From: Thermosporothrix hazakensis
Lineage (GTDB): Bacteria; Chloroflexota; Ktedonobacteria; Ktedonobacterales; Ktedonobacteraceae
Direction of reading: 5' to 3'
NCBI RefSeq assembly: GCF_003253565.1
Contig: NZ_QKUF01000035.1
Coordinates: forward strand, 1-56,228
DNA length: 56,228 nt
The position numbers and the translations under genes were made by a program. Positions 48,627 through 56,054 of this stretch are shown one piece after another. Below the pieces are notes generated by a model. That model did not search any database and was not told the DNA's origin. It saw only the letters and a list, made by a program, of their open reading frames with translations. The stretch's first letter is position 1. Each line of letters opens with the position of its first letter.

Positions 48627-51014
48627 CTACCAGCGACGATCTCCGGGGCGCTGACCGTAGCCACCCTCACGGCGTCCGCCGCCCGGGCGACTGGTGCCAC
48701 CCCCCATAGGGCGACGCTGGCCATAGCCACCACGATCACCATAGCGATCGCCATAGGAGCCTCTTCCGCCGCCTCCGCCGTAGCCGCCGCCACGCTCATT
48801 GTAGCCGCCACCTCCCATGCGACCACCGGGAACACCGCCACCACCGCTATAGCCGCCGCGGCCACCGCCACGACCACCACGCGAAGGACCGCGTTCACTT
48901 TCCAGCTCGCTCGGGGAAGGGAGCTCTCCGCTGAGTGCAGCACGGCGAGAAAGGTTGATACGTCCCTGCGAGTCAACTTCAATGACCATGACCGTGATCT
49001 GATCGCCGACAGAGACAACGTCCTCCGGGCGAGACACGTGATAATCAGCCAACTGCGAGGTCCGAACCAGACCCTCCTTACCGGGGAGAATCTCAACAAA
49101 ACAGCCAAAGTCAACAAGGCGCCGAACGGTACCGGTATAGATGCGTCCAACCTCGACATCCTCGGTCAGCGCACGCACAGCATCGATCGCTGTCTGCATC
49201 GCCTCACCGGAGGTTGCGGAGATATTGACAGTGCCATCATCCTCGATATCGATTTTCGCGCCGCTCTCGTCTTGAATCTTGCGAATCGTTTTTCCGCCCG
49301 GTCCAATAACTGTCCCGATCTTATCGGGATTGATCTTGACCGTCTGGATACGTGGAGCAAAGGTCGACAGGGCTTCGCGCGGGGCATCGATGGTATCAAG
49401 CATCTTCTCCATGATGAACATACGGCCCTCACGCGCCTGTGCCAGCGCCTGCGCCATAATCTCAGGAGTAATGCCTTTGACCTTAATATCCATCTGCAAG
49501 GCCGTAATACCATCCGCGGTACCAGCAACCTTGAAGTCCATGTCGCCTAATGCATCCTCAATGCCCTGGATATCGGACAGGATAGCGAACTTCCCTTCGC
49601 GCTCACCCTCCCCGGTAATCAGGCCCATCGCAACGCCAGCAACGGGAGCATGAATGGGCACGCCGGCATCCATAAGTGCAAGCGTTGTACCACACACGGA
49701 GCCCATCGACGTTGAGCCATTAGACGAAAGCACATCAGAGACGACGCGAATCGTGTAGGGGAACTCGCCCTCTGAAGGAATGACGGGAGCAACCGCACGC
49801 TCGGCCAGCGCGCCATGACCAATTTCACGGCGTCCGGGTCCGCGCAAGGGCTTGCTTTCGCCAGTTGAGAAGGGTGGGAAGTTGTAGTGATGCATAAAGC
49901 GCTTGCTCTCGCTCAGACCCAGACCATCAAGTACCTGCTCTTCTCCGGGTGAGCCAAGCGTTACCACGCTCAACACCTGTGTTTGACCGCGTGTAAAGAG
50001 GGCTGAACCATGTGTACGGGGCAGCAGACCAACTTCACAAGTGATTGGACGAATCGTCTTTGTATCGCGACCATCCGGGCGTACACCTTGATCGAGGATC
50101 ATATTGCGAACATAGGATTTCAGTTCTTTCTCATAGAACGCAATAATTTCCTTCAGGCGGTCAGGATACTCAGTTCCTAGCTCGGTAAGCAGCTCGTCTT
50201 GCACCTGATTAAGGGCAGCGGAGCGAGCTGTCTTATCAGGGTTGTTTACCGCAGTTTCAAAGCGAGGTAGTACAAACTCGGCAACCTTGCGCTGAAGCTC
50301 TTCATCAACAGGAGCGGGTTCAAACACCTTTTTCGGTTTGCCACATACCTGAACCAGCTTCTCCTGCATCTTGATCAGATCTTTGATAGCCTCATGACCG
50401 ACACGGAGCGCTTCCAGTATAACTTCTTCGGGAACTTCCTTCGCGCCAGCCTCAACCATCATAATGGCGTCAGCAGTACCGGCGATTGCCAGATCGAGCT
50501 TGCTCTGCTCCATCTGAGACTCAAGGGGGTTGATAACCAGCTGCTCATCAATATAGCCGATACGAACCGCGCCAACCGGACCGGCGAAGGGGATATCGGA
50601 AATGGAGAGAGCAGCGGACGCGCCAACGATGCCCATAATATCGGGATCGTTTTCCTGGTCAACAGAAAGGACAGTGATCACAACCTGGACATCGTTGCGA
50701 TATCCTTTCGGGAAGAGAGGACGAAGGGGACGGTCAGCCAGGCGGCTGGCGAGGATTGCGTGTTCAGTAGCACGCCCTTCACGTTTGATAAAACCACCGG
50801 GGATCTTACCGGCAGCGTACATACGCTCTTCAACATCAACAGTTAATGGAAAAAAATCAATACCTTCTCGCGGTTCGTCGCTTCCGACGGCAGTTGCCAG
50901 TATCACAGTATCTCCATAACGAACCAGCACTGCGCCACTACTTTGCTCAGCCACGCGGCCTGTTTCTATACTCATGACGCGGCCGCCTATGACAGCTTCT
51001 TGACGGTGAATCAT
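48627..51014 (-). CDS. pnp: Polyribonucleotide nucleotidyltransferase (PNPase)
   Basis: A phosphorolytic 3'-5' exoribonuclease of 795 residues. The two RNase-PH cores (about 10-230 and 310-540), with FFPLTVDVEERMYAAGK, FIKREGRATEHAILASRL, REIGHGALAERAVAPVIP and DIQGIEDALGDMDFKVAG, flank the helical linker. Then come a KH domain (IGTVIGPGGKTIRKIQ, about 550-610) and an S1 domain (GRIYTGTVRRLVDFGCFVEI, about 620-690). The last 95 residues are extremely Gly/Arg/Tyr-rich (RGGRGGGRGGYSGGGG and similar), which is not usual in E. coli PNPase and resembles eukaryotic RGG RNA-binding tails. GGAGG precedes the ATG. rpsO is the gene immediately upstream, as in many bacteria. Confidence 0.96.
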   Translation of the reverse strand: MIHRQEAVIGGRVMSIETGRVAEQSSGAVLVRYGDTVILATAVGSDEPREGIDFFPLTVDVEERMYAAGKIPGGFIKREGRATEHAILASRLADRPLRPLFPKGYRNDVQVVITVLSVDQENDPDIMGIVGASAALSISDIPFAGPVGAVRIGYIDEQLVINPLESQMEQSKLDLAIAGTADAIMMVEAGAKEVPEEVILEALRVGHEAIKDLIKMQEKLVQVCGKPKKVFEPAPVDEELQRKVAEFVLPRFETAVNNPDKTARSAALNQVQDELLTELGTEYPDRLKEIIAFYEKELKSYVRNMILDQGVRPDGRDTKTIRPITCEVGLLPRTHGSALFTRGQTQVLSVVTLGSPGEEQVLDGLGLSESKRFMHHYNFPPFSTGESKPLRGPGRREIGHGALAERAVAPVIPSEGEFPYTIRVVSDVLSSNGSTSMGSVCGTTLALMDAGVPIHAPVAGVAMGLITGEGEREGKFAILSDIQGIEDALGDMDFKVAGTADGITALQMDIKVKGITPEIMAQALAQAREGRMFIMEKMLDTIDAPREALSTFAPRIQTVKINPDKIGTVIGPGGKTIRKIQDESGAKIDIEDDGTVNISATSGEAMQTAIDAVRALTEDVEVGRIYTGTVRRLVDFGCFVEILPGKEGLVRTSQLADYHVSRPEDVVSVGDQITVMVIEVDSQGRINLSRRAALSGELPSPSELESERGPSRGGRGGGRGGYSGGGGVPGGRMGGGGYNERGGGYGGGGGRGSYGDRYGDRGGYGQRRPMGGGTSRPGGGRREGGYGQRPGDRRW

Positions 51015-51384
51015 ATTGCCTCCGACTTATTGGCACCCTAACCTAAACAAATCTAACCGTTTAAAACCAATATACTCTTGTTCTCGTCTCTGGGAACTCT
51101 CCATCTTACGCCAGGGCCTGGGTGTAGTTACATAAACATGTTCTCGGGAAATCTTCAGTCTCGTACTGCAAAACCATTCTCGATCCTGGTGTGCTTCTTT
51201 TTTTTCTGCTCGATATGGAGAAAGGTCCTCTTCTAATGCGTTCTTCGCTTTCCGTACTTCCCTCTTCTTCCAGAAACCGCAAATACTCACTTTTGCTAGG
51301 TGGGGGGAAAATGGAGCAGCGGTCGGGCATGAACAGAATGGCGCTTGCCTTTGTGCGCCGACCGCATCCACAGCGACCCCGTGA
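51015..51384 (-). promoter_or_regulatory. rpsO-pnp intergenic region with a processing-type hairpin
   Basis: No gene is seen here. Close to the end of rpsO, GCGGTCGG (51319-51326) pairs with CGACCGC (51359-51365), enclosing GGCGC/GCGCC. In E. coli the rpsO-pnp spacer carries an RNase III site that controls pnp. This hairpin is in the equivalent place. The rest is AT- and pyrimidine-rich leader sequence. Confidence 0.5.
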
Positions 51385-51654
51385 TTAGCGGCGCAGGCCA
51401 AGCTTTTCGATCAAAGCGCGATAGCGATCCGGGCTCTTCTTACTCAAATAGGTAAGTAGACGGCGGCGCTGACCAATAAGCATCTTCAGACCACGACGTG
51501 AATGAAGGTCATGCTTATGTGCATCCAGATGAGCACCAAGCTGACGAATGCGCTCGGTCAGCAGTGCAACCTGCACCTCAGGAGAACCGGTATCGGTCTC
51601 ATGTACACGGGTATTCTCAATAATTTCGTTCTTTTTTTCGACAGTTAAAGCCAC
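51385..51654 (-). CDS. rpsO: 30S ribosomal protein S15
   Basis: 89 residues, the exact normal length. VEKKNEIIENTRVHETDTGS, EVQVALLTERIRQLGAHLDAH, RGLKMLIGQRRRLLTYLSKK and YRALIEKLGLRR are diagnostic of S15, which binds 16S rRNA in the central domain. The start is GTG at 51654 behind GGAGGTG. It is followed on the same strand by pnp. Confidence 0.97.
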   Translation of the reverse strand: MALTVEKKNEIIENTRVHETDTGSPEVQVALLTERIRQLGAHLDAHKHDLHSRRGLKMLIGQRRRLLTYLSKKSPDRYRALIEKLGLRR

Positions 51655-51783
51655 GCTTCTTGTTCACCTCCTCCAACGAAGGATGAATACTTGCAACACA
51701 ATATCTTCTGCATTATAACATGACCGGCCTACGGGTGCAATTACTTCCCCGGTATCTGATATGTTCTATGCAGGAAAAGCGAC

Positions 51784-51819
51784 GCAGGGAGCCCGGCCCA
51801 ACCGGCGGGATCTCCCTGC
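51784..51819 (-). terminator. Terminator of the rplJ-rplL unit
   Basis: On the minus strand GCAGGGAG and CTCCCTGC pair (51784-51791 with 51812-51819), with inner CCCG/CGGG pairing, followed by GTCGCTTTTCC. It lies shortly after the rplL stop codon. Confidence 0.7.
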
Positions 51820-51832
51820 AGAAAGGACCATC

Positions 51833-52213
51833 TTACTTGATGGTTGCCTTTGCGCCTGCCTCCTGGAGCTTGGCAGCAATGCTGTCTGCCTCTTCTTTGG
51901 AGACACCCTCTTTGACGGGTTTCGGAGCCTCGTCGACAACAGCCTTTGCCTCTTTGAGGCCGAGACCGGTGATTTCGCGCACGGCTTTGATGACGTTGAT
52001 CTTGTTGGGGCCAACCTCGGACAGGATAACGTCGAACTCGGTCTTCTCCTCAACTGCGGGAGCAGCAGCCTGCTCACCTGCGGGAGCAGCAACGGCAACG
52101 GCAGCAGGAGCAGCGCTCACGCCCCACTTCTCCTGAAGGGTCTTGCTCAGCTCAACGAGCTCAAGAACGTTCAACTTTTCAATTTCTGCAATGATATTTT
52201 CGACTGCGGACAT
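51833..52213 (-). CDS. rplL: 50S ribosomal protein L7/L12
   Basis: 126 residues: an N-terminal dimerisation helix (IIAEIEKLNVLELVELSKTL), an Ala-rich hinge (APAAVAVAAPAGEQAAAPAV) and the C-terminal factor-binding domain (FDVILSEVGPNKINVIKAVR, LGLKEAKAVVDEAPKPVKEG). It recruits translation factors to the ribosome stalk. GGAGGTT precedes the ATG. It lies 19 bases after rplJ. Confidence 0.98.
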   Translation of the reverse strand: MSAVENIIAEIEKLNVLELVELSKTLQEKWGVSAAPAAVAVAAPAGEQAAAPAVEEKTEFDVILSEVGPNKINVIKAVREITGLGLKEAKAVVDEAPKPVKEGVSKEEADSIAAKLQEAGAKATIK

Positions 52214-52232
52214 TTTTTAACCTCCAAATGAA

Positions 52233-52772
52233 TTACTGGGCAGCTTCACCCTTTTGCAACTGGTCAGCTCTTGCCTGGAAAACATATGCAAGATCGCGCA
52301 GAGGAGCACTGATCAAACCATAGAAGTTCGACAGTGGTCCCTGAATGGTGCCGACAACCTCGGCCTTTGTCTGATTCTTGCCGCCTTTGAGTTTACCAAT
52401 ACCCTCAATTTGCTCGGCGGACAGTGAGCGACCGGAGAGAATCCCGGACTTTAAAACAGCGATCTTAGAACCGCTCACAAAGTCAACAACTGCTTTCGCA
52501 GCAGCGACCTCGTCATCATACCCGAAAGCAACAGTGGTCTGACCATTGAAGATATTCTTATCGACCTCGGTCATGTTATTGCGCTCAGCAGCGATACGCA
52601 GCAGCGTGTTCTTCGCCACCGAAAGCTCAACATTGACGTCGCGCAGCTTCTTGCGCAGGTCGTTCATATCCTTAACGGAGAGGCCCTGCGTCTGCATCAA
52701 AATAGCGATGCTGGCACGATTCAGTTTCTCAGCAAGTTCCTCGATCTTCTGGGCCTTTGCCTCTGTAGGCAT
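52233..52772 (-). CDS. rplJ: 50S ribosomal protein L10
   Basis: 179 residues from the ATG at 52772, which follows GGAGGGAG at about 7 bases and begins PTEAKAQKIEELAEKLN, where the family normally starts. An upstream in-frame ATG at 52817 comes directly after a terminator-like hairpin and is not used. ASIAILMQTQGLSVKDMNDL, LRDVNVELSVAKNTLLRIA, FGYDDEVAAAKAVVDF and KGGKNQTKAEVVG are typical. L10 anchors L7/L12 dimers. It also autoregulates through its own mRNA leader, and that leader is present just upstream. Confidence 0.96.
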   Translation of the reverse strand: MPTEAKAQKIEELAEKLNRASIAILMQTQGLSVKDMNDLRKKLRDVNVELSVAKNTLLRIAAERNNMTEVDKNIFNGQTTVAFGYDDEVAAAKAVVDFVSGSKIAVLKSGILSGRSLSAEQIEGIGKLKGGKNQTKAEVVGTIQGPLSNFYGLISAPLRDLAYVFQARADQLQKGEAAQ

Positions 52773-52818
52773 GGGAGCTCTCCCTCCTTTCTTCCCTAAT
52801 ACTTGCGAATTTGCCATG

Positions 52819-52849
52819 AAAAAAGCCTTCGGTCAGTGCAACCGAAGGC
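52819..52849 (-). terminator. Attenuator-type intrinsic terminator in the rplJ leader
   Basis: On the minus strand GCCTTCGGT (52849-52841) and ACCGAAGGC (52833-52825) form a perfect 9-bp stem with a 7-base loop, followed directly by TTTTTT (52824-52819). It lies 47 bases before the rplJ start codon, so transcription must pass it to reach rplJ-rplL. Confidence 0.8.
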
Positions 52850-52929
52850 AGAGAGAGATTCTTGTTTTGTGCGTGCGTTCAAGCACATTCACGGCATATT
52901 CTTTCTTGCAGTGCCGCCAGCCGAAACGC

Positions 52930-53035
52930 AAACAGTATGGCAAACAATCCCTCGGCAAGCCGATACGCCATCTGGCATATCATTTACATGCTCTAAAAGC
53001 ATACTTGCTGTCTTCAGTTGCATGAGCCGCGTACA
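52930..53035 (-). ncRNA. L10 leader RNA (autoregulatory element of rplJ-rplL)
   Basis: On the minus strand the leader contains GAAGACAGCAAG (53016-53005), pairing through AGCAAG/CTTGC with GGCTTGCCGAGGG (52961-52949). This is the conserved kernel of the L10-leader family that binds the L10-L7/L12 complex. Two internal hairpins lie between: ATGCT/GAGCAT around 52988-53002, and ATATGCC/TGGCGTAT around 52962-52980. A terminator hairpin follows, as in Bacillus-type L10 leaders. The match was made by eye, not by covariance model. Confidence 0.72.
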
Positions 53036-53131
53036 ACACCCGACCCGAAGATCAGGCGGGGCATGTCCTGCCTTTCATGGCAGGGCTTCTTCTTTCCAGC
53101 AGGCCAGAGTATACACGCGCTACAGCCTGCT

Positions 53132-53200
53132 CAGAAGCATTCTCTACTTCACCTGCCAGGGAAGATCCCTTTCCCGTTCCCGATAGCCCGATCGGTACGG
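53132..53200 (-). repeat. Structured RNA motif, copy A (between rplA and rplJ)
   Basis: On the minus strand it forms three consecutive hairpins. The first has outer arms CCGT and ACGG and inner arms CCGAT and ATCGG, with A opposite GA between them. The second is AGGGA/TCCCT. The third is AGAA/TTCT around TGC. The same layout and blocks recur in copy B in front of rplK. It lies 20 bases after the rplA stop codon. See the first finding. Confidence 0.75.
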
Positions 53201-53219
53201 GTGCGGCAGGGTGGCGCGA

Positions 53220-53933
53220 TTATGAGACTTTGAGCGCCAGAGCAGACGGAACATCCAGACGGACGCTCGGTGACATCGTTGATGTCAACACAATGCTCTT
53301 CACATAGGTGCCCTTTGCGCCGGAGGGTCGAGCACGAACGACCGCATCAACGACAGAGGCAAGGTTCTGCATCAAGGCATCTTCGCTGAACGAAAGCTTT
53401 CCGGCAGGAATATGAAGCAGGGCAGTGCGGTCGACTTTAAATTCGACGCGACCGGCCTTTACTTCGCGGATAGTCTTCGCCAGATCAAATGTGATGGTCC
53501 CTGCTTTCGGGCTGGGCATCAAGCCACGAGGGCCAAGTTTACGACCGAGGCGGCTGATCTTTGCCATGACGTCGGGAGTCGCGATTGCGACATCAAAACC
53601 GAACCAATCTTCCTCGATCTGCTTTACCAGATCATCGAGACCCACGAAATCAGCGCCAGCGGCCGCAGCTTCGTTCGCCTTCTCACCCTGCGCGAACACC
53701 AGGACTTTCACTTCTTTACCGGTTCCGGCGGGGAGATTCGCCACACCACGCACCATCTGATCAGCATGGCGCGGGTCAACGCCGAGCTTCATATGAATCT
53801 CGACCGTAGGGTCAAATTTTACGTAGTTGAGCTTCTTGAGGAGTGAGATAGCTTCCTGGGGCTCGTACAACTTCGTCTCGTCGACGAGCTTGGCGGCCTC
53901 CAGATACTTCTTTCCGTGTTGATTTTTCGCCAT
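53220..53933 (-). CDS. rplA: 50S ribosomal protein L1
   Basis: 237 residues, standard length. AKNQHGKKYLEAAKLVDETK, VEIHMKLGVDPRHADQMVRG, LPAGTGKEVKVLVFAQGEKA, DVMAKISRLGRKLGPRGLMP, SPKAGTITFD and GTYVKSIVLTSTMSPSVRLD are signature segments. L1 forms the mobile L1 stalk and in many bacteria represses its own operon by binding mRNA. It lies 61 bases after rplK. A structured RNA motif follows before rplJ. Confidence 0.97.
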   Translation of the reverse strand: MAKNQHGKKYLEAAKLVDETKLYEPQEAISLLKKLNYVKFDPTVEIHMKLGVDPRHADQMVRGVANLPAGTGKEVKVLVFAQGEKANEAAAAGADFVGLDDLVKQIEEDWFGFDVAIATPDVMAKISRLGRKLGPRGLMPSPKAGTITFDLAKTIREVKAGRVEFKVDRTALLHIPAGKLSFSEDALMQNLASVVDAVVRARPSGAKGTYVKSIVLTSTMSPSVRLDVPSALALKVS

Positions 53934-53994
53934 TCTCTCGTGTGCCCTCCTTGAGGCTATAAGCCGCAGTGACTACCGGGTAGCCTGCATCTTC

Positions 53995-54417
53995 TTATTC
54001 GATCGTGATGCCCATGCTGCGGGCAGTGCCGGCAATTGTATTCTCAGCCGCTTCAATGCTATTGACGTTCAGATCCGGCATCTTCAGTTCTGCAATCTCG
54101 CGCAGTTTCTCGCGGGAGATCGTGCCCACTTTATCTTTGTTGGGGGCAGCAGAACCCTTTTCAAGACCCGCCGCGCTCTTCAGCAGATAGGAAACGGGGG
54201 GAGTCCTGGTAACAAAAGTAAACGAGCGATCTTCGTAAATCGTAATATCAGCAGGGATAATCATGCCCGCTTTGTCCGCTGTACGCGCGTTATACTCTTT
54301 CACGAACATCATGATGTTGACGCCGTGAGGGCCAAGCGCTGTACCGATCGGAGGAGCAGGATTTGCCTTACCTGCTGGAATCTGTAGGCGTACTACAGCC
54401 TTAATCTTCTTTGCCAT
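53995..54417 (-). CDS. rplK: 50S ribosomal protein L11
   Basis: 140 residues. VVRLQIPAGKANPAPPIGTA, LGPHGVNIMMFVKEYNART, FVTRTPPVSYLLKSAAGLEK and the C-terminal rRNA-binding domain (ISREKLREIAELKMPDLN, ENTIAGTARSMGI) are diagnostic. It binds the GTPase-associated centre of 23S rRNA. GAGGAG precedes the ATG. The leader upstream carries copy B of the structured motif. Confidence 0.97.
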   Translation of the reverse strand: MAKKIKAVVRLQIPAGKANPAPPIGTALGPHGVNIMMFVKEYNARTADKAGMIIPADITIYEDRSFTFVTRTPPVSYLLKSAAGLEKGSAAPNKDKVGTISREKLREIAELKMPDLNVNSIEAAENTIAGTARSMGITIE

Positions 54418-54536
54418 AGGTTGCTCAAACTCCTCAAGATACCTCTACAACATGTACCAATTGACAGGTTTCTCGCCCCTGGGCGAGGATGCTTGCTTCG
54501 TCCAGTCGCCGCATTCATAAGGAGAAGCGGCCGGTC
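54418..54536 (-). promoter_or_regulatory. Lower part of the rplK leader
   Basis: This 120-base stretch between motif copy B and rplK contains a further hairpin, CTCGCCC-A-GGGGCGAG (54472-54487), about 55 bases before the start codon. It could take part in control of the L11-L1 unit. No gene is seen. Confidence 0.4.
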
Positions 54537-54600
54537 CAGAAGCATTTCTGCAATTGTCAGGGGAAATCCCCTGTCCGTTCCCGATTGTCTATCGGTACGG
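54537..54600 (-). repeat. Structured RNA motif, copy B (between nusG and rplK)
   Basis: Three consecutive hairpins on the minus strand. The first has outer arms CCGT/ACGG and inner arms CCGAT/ATCGG, with the same A-opposite-GA internal loop as copy A and a different terminal loop. The second is CAGGGG/CCCCTG. The third is CAGAA/TTCTG around ATGC. Blocks identical to copy A include CCGTACCGAT, ATCGGGAACGG and AATGCTTCTG. Confidence 0.75.
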
Positions 54601-54703
54601 TTGTGTCTTGCTTATGCGAGATCCAGCCCTTAGAACCGGGCCGACTCAACTCAAACAATCGTTCTTTCGTACGTACGTGTCTGGTAAAACCGTCAAAAAG
54701 TCG

Positions 54704-55285
54704 CTAGATCTTTTCTACCTGCAGGAAGTCCAGTACCACGGGGGTTTCACGACCGAAGAAAGAGACCAGAACAGTGACCTTGTTCTTATCCATATTCAGA
54801 TCGCTTACCGTGCCAATGAAATCAGCAAAGGGACCATCGATAACGCGAACACTCTGGCCCTTCGTGAAACTGACTTTGGCTTTGGGTTTCTCGGACTCTT
54901 TCGTTACCTGCTTCAAGATCGATTTGATCTCGTGTTCTTGCAGGGGAACCGGTTTGTTCCCCGAACCCACAAAGCTTGTGACACCAGGAGTATTACGAAC
55001 GACATACCACGCTTCGTCGCTCATAATCATCTCAACCAGCACATAGCCGGGGAAGACCTTTCTCTGGACCGTACGCCGTTGGCCTTGCTTGATCTCAACC
55101 TCTTCCTCCATCGGCACAATCACACGAAAGATCTTGCCCTTCATGTCCATCGACGCAATACGGGCTTCGAGGTGACTCTTGACCTTGTTCTCGTAGCCTG
55201 AATATGTGTGAATTGCATACCAGGCCGGTTCACCGGTTTTCTCGCCAGATTTCTCTTTTTCCTCACCGGTATGTTCAGTAAACAC
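54704..55285 (-). CDS. nusG: Transcription termination/antitermination factor NusG
   Basis: 193 residues, GTG start behind AGAAGGGGAAA. After a charged head of about 20 residues (EKEKSGEKTGE), the NGN domain reads WYAIHTYSGYENKVKSHLEA, then FPGYVLVEMIMSDEAWYVVR and NTPGVTSFVGSGNKPVPL. The C-terminal KOW domain reads FTKGQSVRVIDGPFADFIGT and VLVSFFGRETPVVLDFLQVE. It binds RNA polymerase and links it to Rho or to the ribosome. It is in the usual position after secE. Confidence 0.97.
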   Translation of the reverse strand: MFTEHTGEEKEKSGEKTGEPAWYAIHTYSGYENKVKSHLEARIASMDMKGKIFRVIVPMEEEVEIKQGQRRTVQRKVFPGYVLVEMIMSDEAWYVVRNTPGVTSFVGSGNKPVPLQEHEIKSILKQVTKESEKPKAKVSFTKGQSVRVIDGPFADFIGTVSDLNMDKNKVTVLVSFFGRETPVVLDFLQVEKI

Positions 55286-55317
55286 GGCTTTCCCCTTCTG
55301 GTTTCCAGGTGACGAAG

Positions 55318-55686
55318 CTATTTACCGCCGCCAATAAGCTGGATGAACAGATAATATAGTCCTGTGTCAACTAGCCACAGCAATAAGCCAACCACACCAG
55401 AGATAATTAAGACCGCTATCGTCATGTTCCTTGCCTGCTGAAAGGAAGGCCATGTTACTTTATAGCGGAGCTCATAATAGGCATCGTAGATAAAGCCGCC
55501 GAAACGAGTACTGCGGAAACGACCCAGTAAGGTATTTTTTCCCTTACGAGCCGACTTTCCTTCTTGTTTGCTCGTCCTCGGTGCTGTTCTGGCGCTTCTA
55601 GCCGCCCCTTTTTCACTGCCGCTTTTCGAGGCTGCCACTTGGCTCTGGCTAGTACTCTTCTTCTTTTCGGCCATCTTGTTTGCCAC
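55318..55686 (-). CDS. secE: Preprotein translocase subunit SecE
   Basis: 122 residues, GTG start behind AAAGG. The conserved part is C-terminal: YELRYKVTWPSFQQARNMTI, with the invariant WP, and one membrane helix (about 92-112, VLIISGVVGLLLWLVDTGLY). The first 55 residues are a Lys/Ser/Ala-rich low-complexity extension (SQSQVAASKSGSEKGAARSA), which makes the protein about twice the length of minimal SecE. It stabilises SecY in the Sec channel. nusG follows after 32 bases. Confidence 0.95.
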   Translation of the reverse strand: MANKMAEKKKSTSQSQVAASKSGSEKGAARSARTAPRTSKQEGKSARKGKNTLLGRFRSTRFGGFIYDAYYELRYKVTWPSFQQARNMTIAVLIISGVVGLLLWLVDTGLYYLFIQLIGGGK

Positions 55687-55762
55687 GTTTAGCCTTTCCC
55701 GATCAGTAGCGACCGTCGTACTAGTTAGACATCACTAGTTGAGTAGCGAGTACTTTACGACC

Positions 55763-55930
55763 CTACTTGGTTTCACGATGAGGAACATGTACCCGGCAGG
55801 TGGTACAGAACTTCCTCAGTTCAAGGCGATCTGGATTGTTTTTCTTGTTCTTCGAAGTGGTATAGTTGCGGCTCTTGCAGGTTGTGCAAGCCAGCGTTAC
55901 CACAATACGATTTTCTTTGCCTTTAGCCAT
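55763..55930 (-). CDS. rpmG: 50S ribosomal protein L33 (zinc-binding form)
   Basis: A 55-residue protein, found by direct translation of the minus strand. It reads AKGKENRIVVTLACTTCKSR, then NYTTSKNKKNNPDRLELRKF and CTTCRVHVPHRETK. Two CTTC pairs (Cys15/18 and 42/45) form the zinc ribbon of the C+ version of L33. GGAG precedes the ATG at 55930. Its place between tuf and secE is the conserved order in many phyla. Confidence 0.96.
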   Translation of the reverse strand: MAKGKENRIVVTLACTTCKSRNYTTSKNKKNNPDRLELRKFCTTCRVHVPHRETK

Positions 55931-56006
55931 GACTTTCTCCGTTAACGTTTCGTGCTTGGCTTGCCACTACAGCCTGAGTGGATAGTGACCGTCTGCTAGC
56001 GAAACA

Positions 56007-56041
56007 ACGTGGACGCATCCGCCAGGCAGTAGCGTCCACGT
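56007..56041 (-). terminator. Hairpin downstream of tuf
   Basis: ACGTGGACGC (56041-56032 on the minus strand) and GCGTCCACGT (56016-56007) are perfect complements with a 15-base loop, followed by TGTTTCG. It probably limits readthrough from tuf into rpmG-secE-nusG. Confidence 0.6.
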
Positions 56042-56054
56042 GTGAAAGTTCTTC

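Noticed and set aside
52773..52817. 15-residue N-terminal extension of L10 from the ATG at 52817
   Set aside because: That ATG follows directly on the U-run of a terminator hairpin. The ATG at 52772 has a strong ribosome site and matches the usual L10 start.
54418..55201. Plus-strand frames over nusG and the rplK leader (for example 54554-55201)
   Set aside because: Complement of the NusG coding sequence and of the structured leader. No domain on the plus strand.
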